Shown: piece by piece, positions 7,108-13,673 of the stretch
Layout: each line of letters opens with the position of its first letter
How positions within the stretch are numbered: the stretch's first letter is position 1
Assembly (NCBI GenBank): GCA_017627975.1
Contig: JAGAFT010000066.1
Span: forward strand, 1 to 35,694
Direction: 5' to 3'
Source: Oscillospiraceae bacterium
GTDB lineage: Bacteria > Bacillota_A > Clostridia > Oscillospirales > Oscillospiraceae
DNA length: 35,694 nucleotides
Notes under the pieces: model-generated
What the model was told of the DNA's origin: nothing
Seen by the model: only the letters and a program-made list of their open reading frames with translations
The model's database searches: none
Translations under genes and position numbers: made by a program

Positions 7108-7998
7108 TCAGTAATAATAAACGTCTGAATAATTGCTGCCGTCGCCGATAAAGGTGGAGTCCGCACCGTTCGCGGAAAAGGTCAGGTCCATGCGGGTCCA
7201 GTTTTCTCCCCGAACCTCAAAGCTCACCGTCACCCAGCCGGACTGCGGCGTGTAGAACATGTTCCACGCGTGATACAGTCCCTCCGGCGCCACATAGCCG
7301 AAGATCATCTTGGTGGGGATGCCCTGGCTTCGCAGCATCGCGCCCGCCAGCGCGGCATAGTCAAAACAGATTCCCTTTCCGCTGGTCATGGTCTCATCCG
7401 GCACCGGAAGATAGCCGCTTTTGACGCTTGCGGCCTTTTCCCGGTCATAGGTGACCTGGCCGCATACATAATTGTAGACCGCGCCGACCAGGCCCAGCTC
7501 ATCCGACGCTGCCGCGGCAAGCTCCGCCGCTTTCCGGACGCAGGCGGAGTCCCGGTTATAATTGATATAGGTGCTCGGCCGCAGGAAAGGCTGGAATTCA
7601 TCCTGCATCACGACATCGCAGGTAAAGGAATACAGCTCGGAGTATTTTTTGTCCACGACGTTTTCCATCACGCGGAAGCGGTAGCTCCCGTTCCCCCCCT
7701 GCAGCGGGAAGATCCCCGGGGTCCCGTCTGACGACAGGTTATAGTTGTATGTGGTCTCATCCTTGACCACCTGGAACTTCAGGCGCATGTCCGAGACAGC
7801 GGATACCGCCACATAGCCCTCCGCCAGGCAGGAGACATCCAGCTTGACCCGGTCGCCGATCATTGCCGCCGCCTCATGGAACTGCGCATCCCGGAACTCC
7901 GGCGCAGTATAGGCATACGCCGTTTGCTTCGGAAGCAGCGCCGCCGTCAGGACCAGCAGGGCCAGCACCGCACACAGAAAGCTCTTTCCTGTTTGCAA
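7108..7998 (-). CDS. Secreted transglutaminase-like (cysteine protease fold) protein
   Basis: First gene of the pilus operon. With the proposed TTG start the 296-residue product begins with a classical signal peptide ending AYA. The C-terminal half is a transglutaminase-like core: catalytic Cys211 in GKGICFDYAALAGAML, His243 in YHAWNMFY and Asp271 in RMDLTF. Such proteins act as proteases, peptidases or crosslinkers outside the cell. The TTG at 7996-7998 is preferred because GGGAGGAGGT lies 10 bases upstream and the promoter at 8063-8091 would put transcription start within about six bases of the alternative ATG at 8047-8049, which has no ribosome binding site. Linkage to pili suggests processing or crosslinking of surface protein; that is inference. 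Confidence 0.83.
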   Translation of the reverse strand: MQTGKSFLCAVLALLVLTAALLPKQTAYAYTAPEFRDAQFHEAAAMIGDRVKLDVSCLAEGYVAVSAVSDMRLKFQVVKDETTYNYNLSSDGTPGIFPLQGGNGSYRFRVMENVVDKKYSELYSFTCDVVMQDEFQPFLRPSTYINYNRDSACVRKAAELAAAASDELGLVGAVYNYVCGQVTYDREKAASVKSGYLPVPDETMTSGKGICFDYAALAGAMLRSQGIPTKMIFGYVAPEGLYHAWNMFYTPQSGWVTVSFEVRGENWTRMDLTFSANGADSTFIGDGSNYSDVYYY

Positions 7999-8008
7999 CG
8001 GCGTTCCT

Positions 8009-8018
8009 ACCTCCTCCC
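8009..8018 (-). promoter_or_regulatory. Strong ribosome binding site deciding a TTG start
   Basis: On the minus strand this reads GGGAGGAGGT, nearly the full anti-Shine-Dalgarno complement, ten bases before TTG at 7996-7998. It lies inside the frame that would be read from ATG 8049, and so argues for the shorter protein with an intact signal peptide. Confidence 0.7.
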
Positions 8019-8062
8019 GTGCGGGCTTAAACAGCACGCCGTTTTTCATTAAGATTCATATT

Positions 8063-8091
8063 ATTTTATCATAGAATCAGACACGCTTCAA
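8063..8091 (-). promoter_or_regulatory. Predicted promoter of the pilus operon
   Basis: Minus-strand -35 TTGAAG (8086-8091) and -10 TAAAAT (8063-8068) separated by 17 bases, followed by an AT-rich start region. It precedes the transglutaminase gene, and all genes from there to galU lie on this strand with gaps under 50 bases, so it may drive the whole operon. Confidence 0.55.
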
Positions 8092-8133
8092 CGGTTTCTT
8101 TTCGTTCTTTCCTCGCCTTCCCGGACTTGTTTG

Positions 8134-9249
8134 TCAGGCCATCCCCCTGCGCTCCATGATCAGCAGGCGGCCGGTCGGGGTCTTCTGCTCCGCGATGCGG
8201 TGAAATCCCTCCCGTTCATAGAATGCACAGGCCGGCCGGTTCTCCTCCGCCACCTGAAGGCGCAGGCATGTCCGGTTCCGGGCCTCATAGAAGAAGATTG
8301 CCCTCGCCAGGAGCTGAATCCCGTACCCCTGATACCGGCAGCCCTCTTTCAGATACAGCAGGCTGATCCAGCCGACCCCATGTTCCGCGCCCCGCTGGGG
8401 ATCCAGGTCCACCAGGCCGACCGGCTCTTCGCCGTGATACATGCGCAGAACCGAACCCGGCTGAACGCGGTCATGCCGCACCGCCGCCTTGTAATACGGG
8501 TCCGGGCTGAATCCGTACAGCGACCCGTGGGCAGCCCGCCAGGCATCCGCGTAGCAGGCTTCATAGTATTCCCGGTCGCGTTCCGGGTCAAAGCGTTCGT
8601 CCCGGAGATCGCCCGCGGTGTTCCAGCTGCTCTGTGCATCCTGAGGCAGATGGGATACGTCGTTCATGTAGTCCACATGAAACGCGCTTCCGTCCCACAG
8701 GAGCCTTGTCACCGCAGTATTTCGAAAGATCGGCAGGCGTTCCGTCTCAGAGAGGGAAATCCCCGTGATTCCGGACATGATACAGCGGATGGTAATGCCG
8801 TGGCTGGCTACGGCGACTGTCTTTCCTTCGTTCTCCTGCGCAATTCTCCGGAGCTCCGCCAGTGCTCTTCGACGTACCTGGTCGAAGCTCTCCGCCCCCT
8901 CCAGCCTCCAGTGTTCCGCGTCCTCCAGAAACGCCCGGGCGAGTTCCGGCTGGGCATGGCGGACGTTTCCGAAAAAGCATTTCTCCCACGGGCCGACGTC
9001 CAGCTCACGCAGCGCGGTCCTGGTCCGGATCGGAAGCTGTCCGCGGCGTGCGGCGGCCTCCGCCGTCAGCACCGCGCGGCGAAGGTCGCTGGAATAGACC
9101 GCATCCACCGGGATCTTCGAAAACCGCTCTGCCAGCGCTTCGATCTGCCGTCTTCCCAGTGCCGTGATTGCTCCGTCCCAGGACCCCTGCATCATACGAT
9201 AGCGGTTTCCCTGTGCCTGTGTATGCCGAATCAAATAAATTTCTGTCAT
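8134..9249 (-). CDS. Histidine phosphatase - GNAT acetyltransferase fusion protein
   Basis: A 371-residue two-domain protein. Residues 1-200 are a histidine phosphatase (phosphoglycerate mutase superfamily) domain with the phospho-His motif LIRHTQ (His9), the arginine region SSDLRRA (55-60), RELDVGPWE with Glu82, and the second His150 in ASHGITIRC. Residues about 225-371 form a GNAT N-acetyltransferase domain with the acetyl-CoA loop RYQGYGIQLL (305-314) and the C-terminal FYEREGF pattern. Both active sites look intact. Substrates are unknown; the small phosphatase half resembles the broad CobC/GpmB-like group. The ATG has GGAGGAG upstream. It is transcribed towards the pilus promoter but as a separate unit. 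Confidence 0.88.
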   Translation of the reverse strand: MTEIYLIRHTQAQGNRYRMMQGSWDGAITALGRRQIEALAERFSKIPVDAVYSSDLRRAVLTAEAAARRGQLPIRTRTALRELDVGPWEKCFFGNVRHAQPELARAFLEDAEHWRLEGAESFDQVRRRALAELRRIAQENEGKTVAVASHGITIRCIMSGITGISLSETERLPIFRNTAVTRLLWDGSAFHVDYMNDVSHLPQDAQSSWNTAGDLRDERFDPERDREYYEACYADAWRAAHGSLYGFSPDPYYKAAVRHDRVQPGSVLRMYHGEEPVGLVDLDPQRGAEHGVGWISLLYLKEGCRYQGYGIQLLARAIFFYEARNRTCLRLQVAEENRPACAFYEREGFHRIAEQKTPTGRLLIMERRGMA

Positions 9250-9266
9250 CTGCTCTCCTCCAACGC

Positions 9267-9295
9267 TTGACCGCGGGGTGAAGTTCGCGTATAAT
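9267..9295 (+). promoter_or_regulatory. Predicted promoter for the PurN-like gene
   Basis: TTGACC (9267-9272), 17 bases, TATAAT (9290-9295). Transcription would start near 9302 and run to the gene at 9380. It faces the minus-strand promoter at 9321-9349. Confidence 0.65.
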
Positions 9296-9320
9296 AATAA
9301 GGCTTGATCTGCGATTTCGT

Positions 9321-9349
9321 ATTATAGCGATTCCGCGGAGCGCATACAA
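9321..9349 (-). promoter_or_regulatory. Predicted promoter for the phosphatase-acetyltransferase gene
   Basis: Minus-strand TTGTAT (9344-9349), 17 bases, TATAAT (9321-9326). Transcription would start near 9314 and run left through the opposing promoter, so the two start sites face each other. Confidence 0.6.
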
Positions 9350-9379
9350 GTATCTTTTCCCGGGAGGCGTTGTCGCGCG

Positions 9380-10006
9380 ATGGTCAGAACGGCCGTTCTG
9401 GCTTCCGGAGACGGGGCCAGGCTCCAGGCGATTCTGGACGCAGTCTATTTCAACGAAATACCGAACTTCGAGCTGGTTGCGGTCATCTGCCCCCAGCGCG
9501 GCTGTTATGCCATGAATCGCGCGCTCAATGCCGGCATTCCCGCGTTCGTTGTCGATCCCGACCTGTTTCCGAACATGACCAGCCACAGCATGGCGGTCGC
9601 CAACAAGCTCAAGGACATGGACATCGAGCTGGTCATCCTGGCCGGTTACGACATCCCGCTCGGCGTTGTCCCTTACCAGTTCAAGAACCGCATCATCGGG
9701 ACGTACCCCGCCCTGTATCCGGCTTTCAACGAGCTGGAGGGCGACCCGGTTGCCATGGCCCTGGAGTCCGGGCTTCGGGTCACCGGCGCCACCGCCTACT
9801 TCTCCGACGGGGACGGCCGGGTCGGCGCAGTCATTCTTCAGCGTTCCCTGGAGATCACGCCCGACGATACCGTTGAGACGCTTTCTGCCCGGCTCATGGA
9901 AGAATGCGAGTGGCCCCTCTTAAGCGAAGCCGTGGCGCTTTTCTGTGCCGGCCGGCTTTTCGTCCGGGGCAGGCGTGTTGAGATCCGGCCTTTGCCGGAA
10001 GAATAA
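9380..10006 (+). CDS. PurN-like formyltransferase paralogue lacking catalytic residues
   Basis: A 208-residue protein with the glycinamide ribonucleotide formyltransferase fold: N-terminal AVLASGDGARLQAILDA, a middle region around PALYPAF (110-116), GATAYFSDG, VGAVILQRSLEI and a C-terminal EECEWPLLSEAVALFCAGRL typical of clostridial PurN. The three residues essential in E. coli PurN (Asn106, His108, Asp144) align with Gly107, Tyr109 and Arg147, so formyl transfer is not expected. It may be a regulator, a binding protein or an enzyme of different chemistry. It is monocistronic, with its own promoter and terminator, and no purine gene is nearby. An authentic purN probably exists elsewhere (not visible here). 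Confidence 0.85.
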   Translation: MVRTAVLASGDGARLQAILDAVYFNEIPNFELVAVICPQRGCYAMNRALNAGIPAFVVDPDLFPNMTSHSMAVANKLKDMDIELVILAGYDIPLGVVPYQFKNRIIGTYPALYPAFNELEGDPVAMALESGLRVTGATAYFSDGDGRVGAVILQRSLEITPDDTVETLSARLMEECEWPLLSEAVALFCAGRLFVRGRRVEIRPLPEE

Positions 10007-10064
10007 GTTCCCCTGCCTTCGGCCGGACCGCATCCGCTCCCTTACTGCCGTAAATCCGATAAAA

Positions 10065-10110
10065 AACTGCCTTCCGTTGTCTAGCACGACGGGAGGCGGT
10101 TTTGTTTTTT
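10065..10110 (+). terminator. Rho-independent terminator after the PurN-like gene
   Basis: Stem AACTGCCTTCCGT (10065-10077) with ACGGGAGGCGGTT (10089-10101), including G-U pairs, followed by TTGTTTTTTT. It ends the plus-strand transcript of the gene at 9380. Confidence 0.8.
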
Positions 10111-10151
10111 TATACTGTTGCTTAACAGGGTTTTCCGCGTGATGAATATTT

Positions 10152-10182
10152 CATATCTCCCCGCCGGAGGCGGGGAGATATG
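10152..10182. repeat. Perfect 14-base hairpin without a U-tract
   Basis: CATATCTCCCCGCC (10152-10165), loop GGA, then its exact complement (10169-10182). It lies in the 240-base gap between the PurN-like gene and the convergent small membrane protein gene. The inner nine-base arm is identical to the terminator at 20782-20803. It could be a bidirectional terminator, a processing site or a dispersed palindrome. Confidence 0.7.
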
Positions 10183-10249
10183 CGGACAATGCGACAATGC
10201 ATTTCGTTAAGAAACATACCTGTTCTGACCCGCGTGTGTCAGATCCCTG

Positions 10250-10456
10250 TCAGAATAGATGGGTCAGCTTCTGGAACAGATTCGTCACATACGCGGTGTA
10301 GGTATTGATATAGGTCATCAGCTGGTAGTGTTCATCCAGATTCAGGATGATCCGGTCGGTGTCCGCACCGGTCAGAATTCCGACGCCGCAGCACAGCCCG
10401 CCGAACAGCACGGCCGCCAGGACAATGCCGAGAATAATCCGCCATCCTTTTTTCAT
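10250..10456 (-). CDS. Small single-pass membrane protein
   Basis: A 68-residue protein with a lysine-rich start and one glycine/valine-rich membrane helix (about residues 6-29), then a short external tail ending in NLFQKLTHLF. The ATG overlaps the stop of the HAAS-like protein gene as ATGA, so it is translated with it and is probably a partner or accessory of that membrane protein. No family recognised. Confidence 0.65.
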   Translation of the reverse strand: MKKGWRIILGIVLAAVLFGGLCCGVGILTGADTDRIILNLDEHYQLMTYINTYTAYVTNLFQKLTHLF

Positions 10457-11895
10457 GCCGCCGGCACCTCCTTAAAGCACCACTCCTGATACAGGTCCCT
10501 GACCGAACGGATCAGGCCCGCCATTCCTCCGGCGACCAGCCAGATCGCCAGCCACAGGAACAGCAGCCCCAGCGCCAGCGCGATAATCGCCGCCCCCAGC
10601 AGGAGCAGGATGTCCGCCAGCACCGCAAAGCCGCTGAAGGCGGAGATCACCAGGATGCTTCCCAGCGCGATCATTCCAAAGCTCAGGCTCACAAACAGCG
10701 CGGTGATCAGCGCCAGCAGTGCCAGCATGACCGGGACCGACGGAATCGCAACGATGAAAAACAGGATCATCGCCGGCACGTTCGGCACTCTCTTGGCAGG
10801 AATCGCTTCCTCTTCTTCCTTCTTCCCGCTCTCCGGTTTCCGGATCACCGGTTCATCCTCCGGCAGGACAATCGGCGGCTCGGGCGCTTCGGGTGTTTCC
10901 ACGGACGGGTCTGCAAGCTCGGGTGTTTCGCCTTTCTTTGCCGGCTCGGCCGGGACTGGCTTCGCTTCTGCGGCCTCTTCGGCCGCCTTCACCGGTTCCG
11001 CTTTGCTCTGCTCAGGATTCTCGCTGCGTTTCTTATCTTTTCGCAAACCCAGAAGCTCTTCGATGGAACGGCGTTTTCCGGGCTGTTCCCCGGCTTCGGC
11101 CGGTTCTGTCTCCGTCGGCTGCGTTTCGACATCCGTTCCGGGCTCTGCCTTCGCTTCGCTTTCCTGTTCGGCATCTTCCGTTTCAGCCGGCATCGCTTTT
11201 TCCGAACCCGGGGCAGCATCCTCTGCCTTTGTTTCGCCCCCAGAGGCGGCTTCGTCTTCCGCGGAGTCATAAACCTCCGTGCGGTCAACGATCTGCACTC
11301 TGGGATCCGGCTCTCTCTCGCTCTCGTCCACTTCGAGGACCGTCCGGTCGGTCCATTCCTCCTCACGGTCCGCTTCTTCCGTGCTGTCGATCAGGTCCAT
11401 CCCCTCAATCACAGAATCGGTGACGGACTCGAATTCCTGTGTCCGGCCCAGCAAGACGGCCGCTTTGGGCATTTTAGGGCGCTTTGGTTCCTCTTTCCCG
11501 GCTGTGTCCGGATCAAAAGAAGCGTCCAGCGTGTCGACCGCTTCCTCCAGTTCTTCCTCGTCCGGGAACAGATCGTCGAAGATCTTGTTAATCGCAAGGA
11601 CAAACGGGGGTGTCTCGCTGCCCGGATCCTCTTCCTCGTCCTCTCTCCACTCTGCCGCCACGGAGAGCTTCCGCTCCTTGGCATCGTAGGAACGCGCGAT
11701 GATCACCGCCTGTCTGGTCGGCGACATCAGGTTCTGAAGCAGCCACTGCTCGTTGCCTTCCGCGATGTCGAACATTCTCTCATACATTTCCAGGGCATAG
11801 CGCCGGTCCTCTTCATACATGAAGGTCAGGAGCTTGGCAAGCTCTGCGAGGAATTTTTGTCTGTTGATAGCATTCACCCCCGATGAACCCGGCAC
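10453..11895 (-). CDS. HAAS/DUF1700-like membrane protein with long acidic linker
   Basis: A 480-residue protein in three parts. Residues about 11-50 (RQKFLAELAKLL, then DRRYALEMYERMFD) resemble the HAAS signalling domain of DUF1700 proteins, which usually accompany PadR regulators. Residues about 85-365 are a low-complexity, Glu/Pro/Ala/Lys-rich region likely to be disordered. Residues about 374-460 hold three or four membrane helices, as in DUF1700 proteins. The usual DUF1700 is about 200 residues, so the linker is an unusual insertion. No PadR gene is adjacent. Translation starts at GTG (11893-11895), with GGAGG ten bases upstream and a promoter at 11925-11953. The HAAS assignment is from pattern only. 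Confidence 0.72.
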   Translation of the reverse strand: MPGSSGVNAINRQKFLAELAKLLTFMYEEDRRYALEMYERMFDIAEGNEQWLLQNLMSPTRQAVIIARSYDAKERKLSVAAEWREDEEEDPGSETPPFVLAINKIFDDLFPDEEELEEAVDTLDASFDPDTAGKEEPKRPKMPKAAVLLGRTQEFESVTDSVIEGMDLIDSTEEADREEEWTDRTVLEVDESEREPDPRVQIVDRTEVYDSAEDEAASGGETKAEDAAPGSEKAMPAETEDAEQESEAKAEPGTDVETQPTETEPAEAGEQPGKRRSIEELLGLRKDKKRSENPEQSKAEPVKAAEEAAEAKPVPAEPAKKGETPELADPSVETPEAPEPPIVLPEDEPVIRKPESGKKEEEEAIPAKRVPNVPAMILFFIVAIPSVPVMLALLALITALFVSLSFGMIALGSILVISAFSGFAVLADILLLLGAAIIALALGLLFLWLAIWLVAGGMAGLIRSVRDLYQEWCFKEVPAA

Positions 11896-11924
11896 AGGCC
11901 AGATTCCTCCGAATATGCAGAGTC

Positions 11925-11953
11925 ATTATATCCTCTGCCATGCGTAAGGTCAA
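11925..11953 (-). promoter_or_regulatory. Predicted promoter of the HAAS-like gene
   Basis: Minus-strand TTGACC (11948-11953), 17 bases, TATAAT (11925-11930). It is back-to-back with the proS promoter and its -35 box is overlapped by a perfect palindrome. Confidence 0.7.
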
Positions 11954-11964
11954 GAAATTTCTTG
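11951..11964. promoter_or_regulatory. 14-base perfect palindrome, candidate operator
   Basis: CAAGAAATTTCTTG is its own reverse complement and overlaps the -35 box of the minus-strand promoter. This is the expected place for a dimeric repressor or activator site. The cognate protein is unknown. Confidence 0.45.
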
Positions 11965-12003
11965 CTTTACGGGCTTTTCCAGCTTTTTTCGACCTGTTTT
12001 TTC

Positions 12004-12032
12004 TTGACAAGCGCAAAGCGGGAGCTTACAAT
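12004..12032 (+). promoter_or_regulatory. Predicted proS promoter
   Basis: TTGACA (12004-12009), exactly 17 bases, TACAAT (12027-12032). The leader to the ATG at 12116 is only about 77 bases, too short for a T-box riboswitch, and none of its landmarks are present. Confidence 0.75.
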
Positions 12033-12115
12033 AGCATGGATTCGCAATTCCTTTTATATTTATTGTATATATTCTGATTCGGATCACAATCTGAAGAATA
12101 AGAACGGAGAACACC

Positions 12116-13552
12116 ATGGCGAAAGAAAAAAAAGTGGAACAGATCACCGATATGGAGACCGATTTTGCCCAGTGGTATACCGACATCTGCCGCAAGGCCG
12201 AGCTTGTTGAGTACGCCTCGGTCAAGGGCTTTACCATCCTGCGCCCCTATGGCTATGCCATCTGGGAGAATATGCAGAGCATCATGGACGCCGAGTTCAA
12301 GAAAACCGGCCATGTCAATGTCGCGATGCCCGTCCTGATTCCCGAGAGCCTCCTGAAGAAGGAGGGGGAGCTGGTCAACGGCTTCGCCCCGGAAGTCGCC
12401 TGGGTCACCATGGGCGGCAGCGAGCAGCTGGAAGAGCGTCTGGCCTTCCGTCCCACTTCCGAGACCATGTTCTGCGACCACTGGTCCCGCGTCCTGCACT
12501 CCTACCGCGAGCTTCCCATGCTCTATAACCAGTGGTGCTCCGTGATCCGCTGGGAAAAAACCACCCGTCCCTTCCTGCGTTCCCGCGAGTTCTGGTGGCA
12601 GGAGGGCCATACCATTCACGAAACCGCCGAGGAAGCACAGCACGAGACCGAGCAGCAGCTCAACTGCTATGCCGATTTCTTTGAGAAGGTTCTCGCGATC
12701 CCCGTGGTGCGCGGCCGCAAGACCGATAAGGAAAAATTCGCCGGGGCGGAGGCAACCTACACCGTCGAGTGCCTCATGAAGGACCACAAGGCGCTGCAGG
12801 GCGCGACCTCCCACTACTTCGGCGACAAGTTCTCCCGTGCCTACGACGTGACCTTTACCGGCCGCGACAACAAGCTCCAGTACCCCTTCCAGACCTCCTG
12901 GGGCTCCACCACCCGTATGATCGGCGCGGTCATTATGGCCCACGGCGACAACAACGGGCTGGTTCTCCCGCCCAAAATCGCTCCGATCCAGGTCGTCATC
13001 GTCCCGGTTGCCGCGCACAAGCCCGGTGTCACCGAGAAGGCACAGGAGCTTCTGGAAAAGGTCTCTGCCCTCGCCATCCGCGCCAAAGCCGACTTCTCTG
13101 ACAACAGCCTCGGCTGGAAGTGCGCCCAGTATGAGATGAAGGGCGTTCCCCTCCGTCTGGAGCTCGGTCCCCGGGATATTGAGAACAACTCCTGTGTTGC
13201 GGTCCGCCGCGACAACGGTGAGAAGACTGCCGTCTCCCTCGACGACCTGGCCGAACAGATTCCCGCGCTGCTGGATGCGGTGCAGCAGGGTCTGTACGAT
13301 ACCGCACTCGAAAACCTCGAGAAGCACATCTATGCCGCTTCCAATATAGAAGAGGCCAAGCAGCTGCAGGCGGAGCACGGCGGCTTTATCAAGACCATGT
13401 GGTGCGGCGAGGAAGCCTGCGAGCTGAAGATGAAGGAAGAAGCCGGCATGTCCTCCCGCTGCATCCCCTTTAAGCAGGAGAAGCTGGGTGAGACCTGCGC
13501 CTGCTGCGGCAAGCCCGCCAAACAGATGATCTACTGGGGCATCGCGTACTGA
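12116..13552 (+). CDS. proS: Prolyl-tRNA synthetase, archaeal/eukaryal type
   Basis: A 478-residue class II aminoacyl-tRNA synthetase that charges tRNA-Pro in the cytoplasm. Visible are motif 2 around RWEKTTRPFLRSREFWWQEG, motif 3 around TSWGSTTRMIGA with HGDNNGLVLPP, the anticodon-binding domain after about residue 285, and the C-terminal zinc-binding-like domain with four cysteines (MWCGEEAC and CACCGK) ending in the GIAY tail typical of this type. The insertion editing domain of bacterial-type ProRS is absent, as expected for this shorter form, which is common in Clostridia. Start ATG with GGAG eight bases upstream. It is monocistronic. Confidence 0.96.
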   Translation: MAKEKKVEQITDMETDFAQWYTDICRKAELVEYASVKGFTILRPYGYAIWENMQSIMDAEFKKTGHVNVAMPVLIPESLLKKEGELVNGFAPEVAWVTMGGSEQLEERLAFRPTSETMFCDHWSRVLHSYRELPMLYNQWCSVIRWEKTTRPFLRSREFWWQEGHTIHETAEEAQHETEQQLNCYADFFEKVLAIPVVRGRKTDKEKFAGAEATYTVECLMKDHKALQGATSHYFGDKFSRAYDVTFTGRDNKLQYPFQTSWGSTTRMIGAVIMAHGDNNGLVLPPKIAPIQVVIVPVAAHKPGVTEKAQELLEKVSALAIRAKADFSDNSLGWKCAQYEMKGVPLRLELGPRDIENNSCVAVRRDNGEKTAVSLDDLAEQIPALLDAVQQGLYDTALENLEKHIYAASNIEEAKQLQAEHGGFIKTMWCGEEACELKMKEEAGMSSRCIPFKQEKLGETCACCGKPAKQMIYWGIAY

Positions 13553-13570
13553 TCCCATTTGTCCTGAAAC

Positions 13571-13600
13571 GGCAGCGCCTTTTTTCAAAAAGGCGCTGCC
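13571..13600. terminator. proS terminator
   Basis: A near-perfect hairpin: GGCAGCGCCTTTTT paired with AAAAAGGCGCTGCC around a TC loop. The T and A runs sit within the stem, so it could act in both orientations. The gene at 13674 has no clear promoter of its own, so some readthrough is possible. Confidence 0.7.
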
Positions 13601-13673
13601 TGACGCATTACCTCATAACACAGCGCTTGCGCGCGTCTTCCTGCAAATTGGCTGAGAGGAGAATCCGCAGTAC

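Noticed and set aside
10113..10249. Small RNA gene in the gap after the PurN-like gene
   Set aside because: Several short complementary stretches exist (for example CTTAAC/GTTAAG), but no promoter or known RNA fold could be supported.
12033..12115. T-box riboswitch upstream of proS
   Set aside because: The predicted leader is about 77 bases and shows no T-box sequence or terminator; a T-box leader needs roughly 200 bases.
12026..13588. A 520-codon open frame on the minus strand opposite proS
   Set aside because: It is antisense to a clearly recognisable ProRS; the protein is low-complexity, matches no family I know, and is a by-product of GC-rich codon use.
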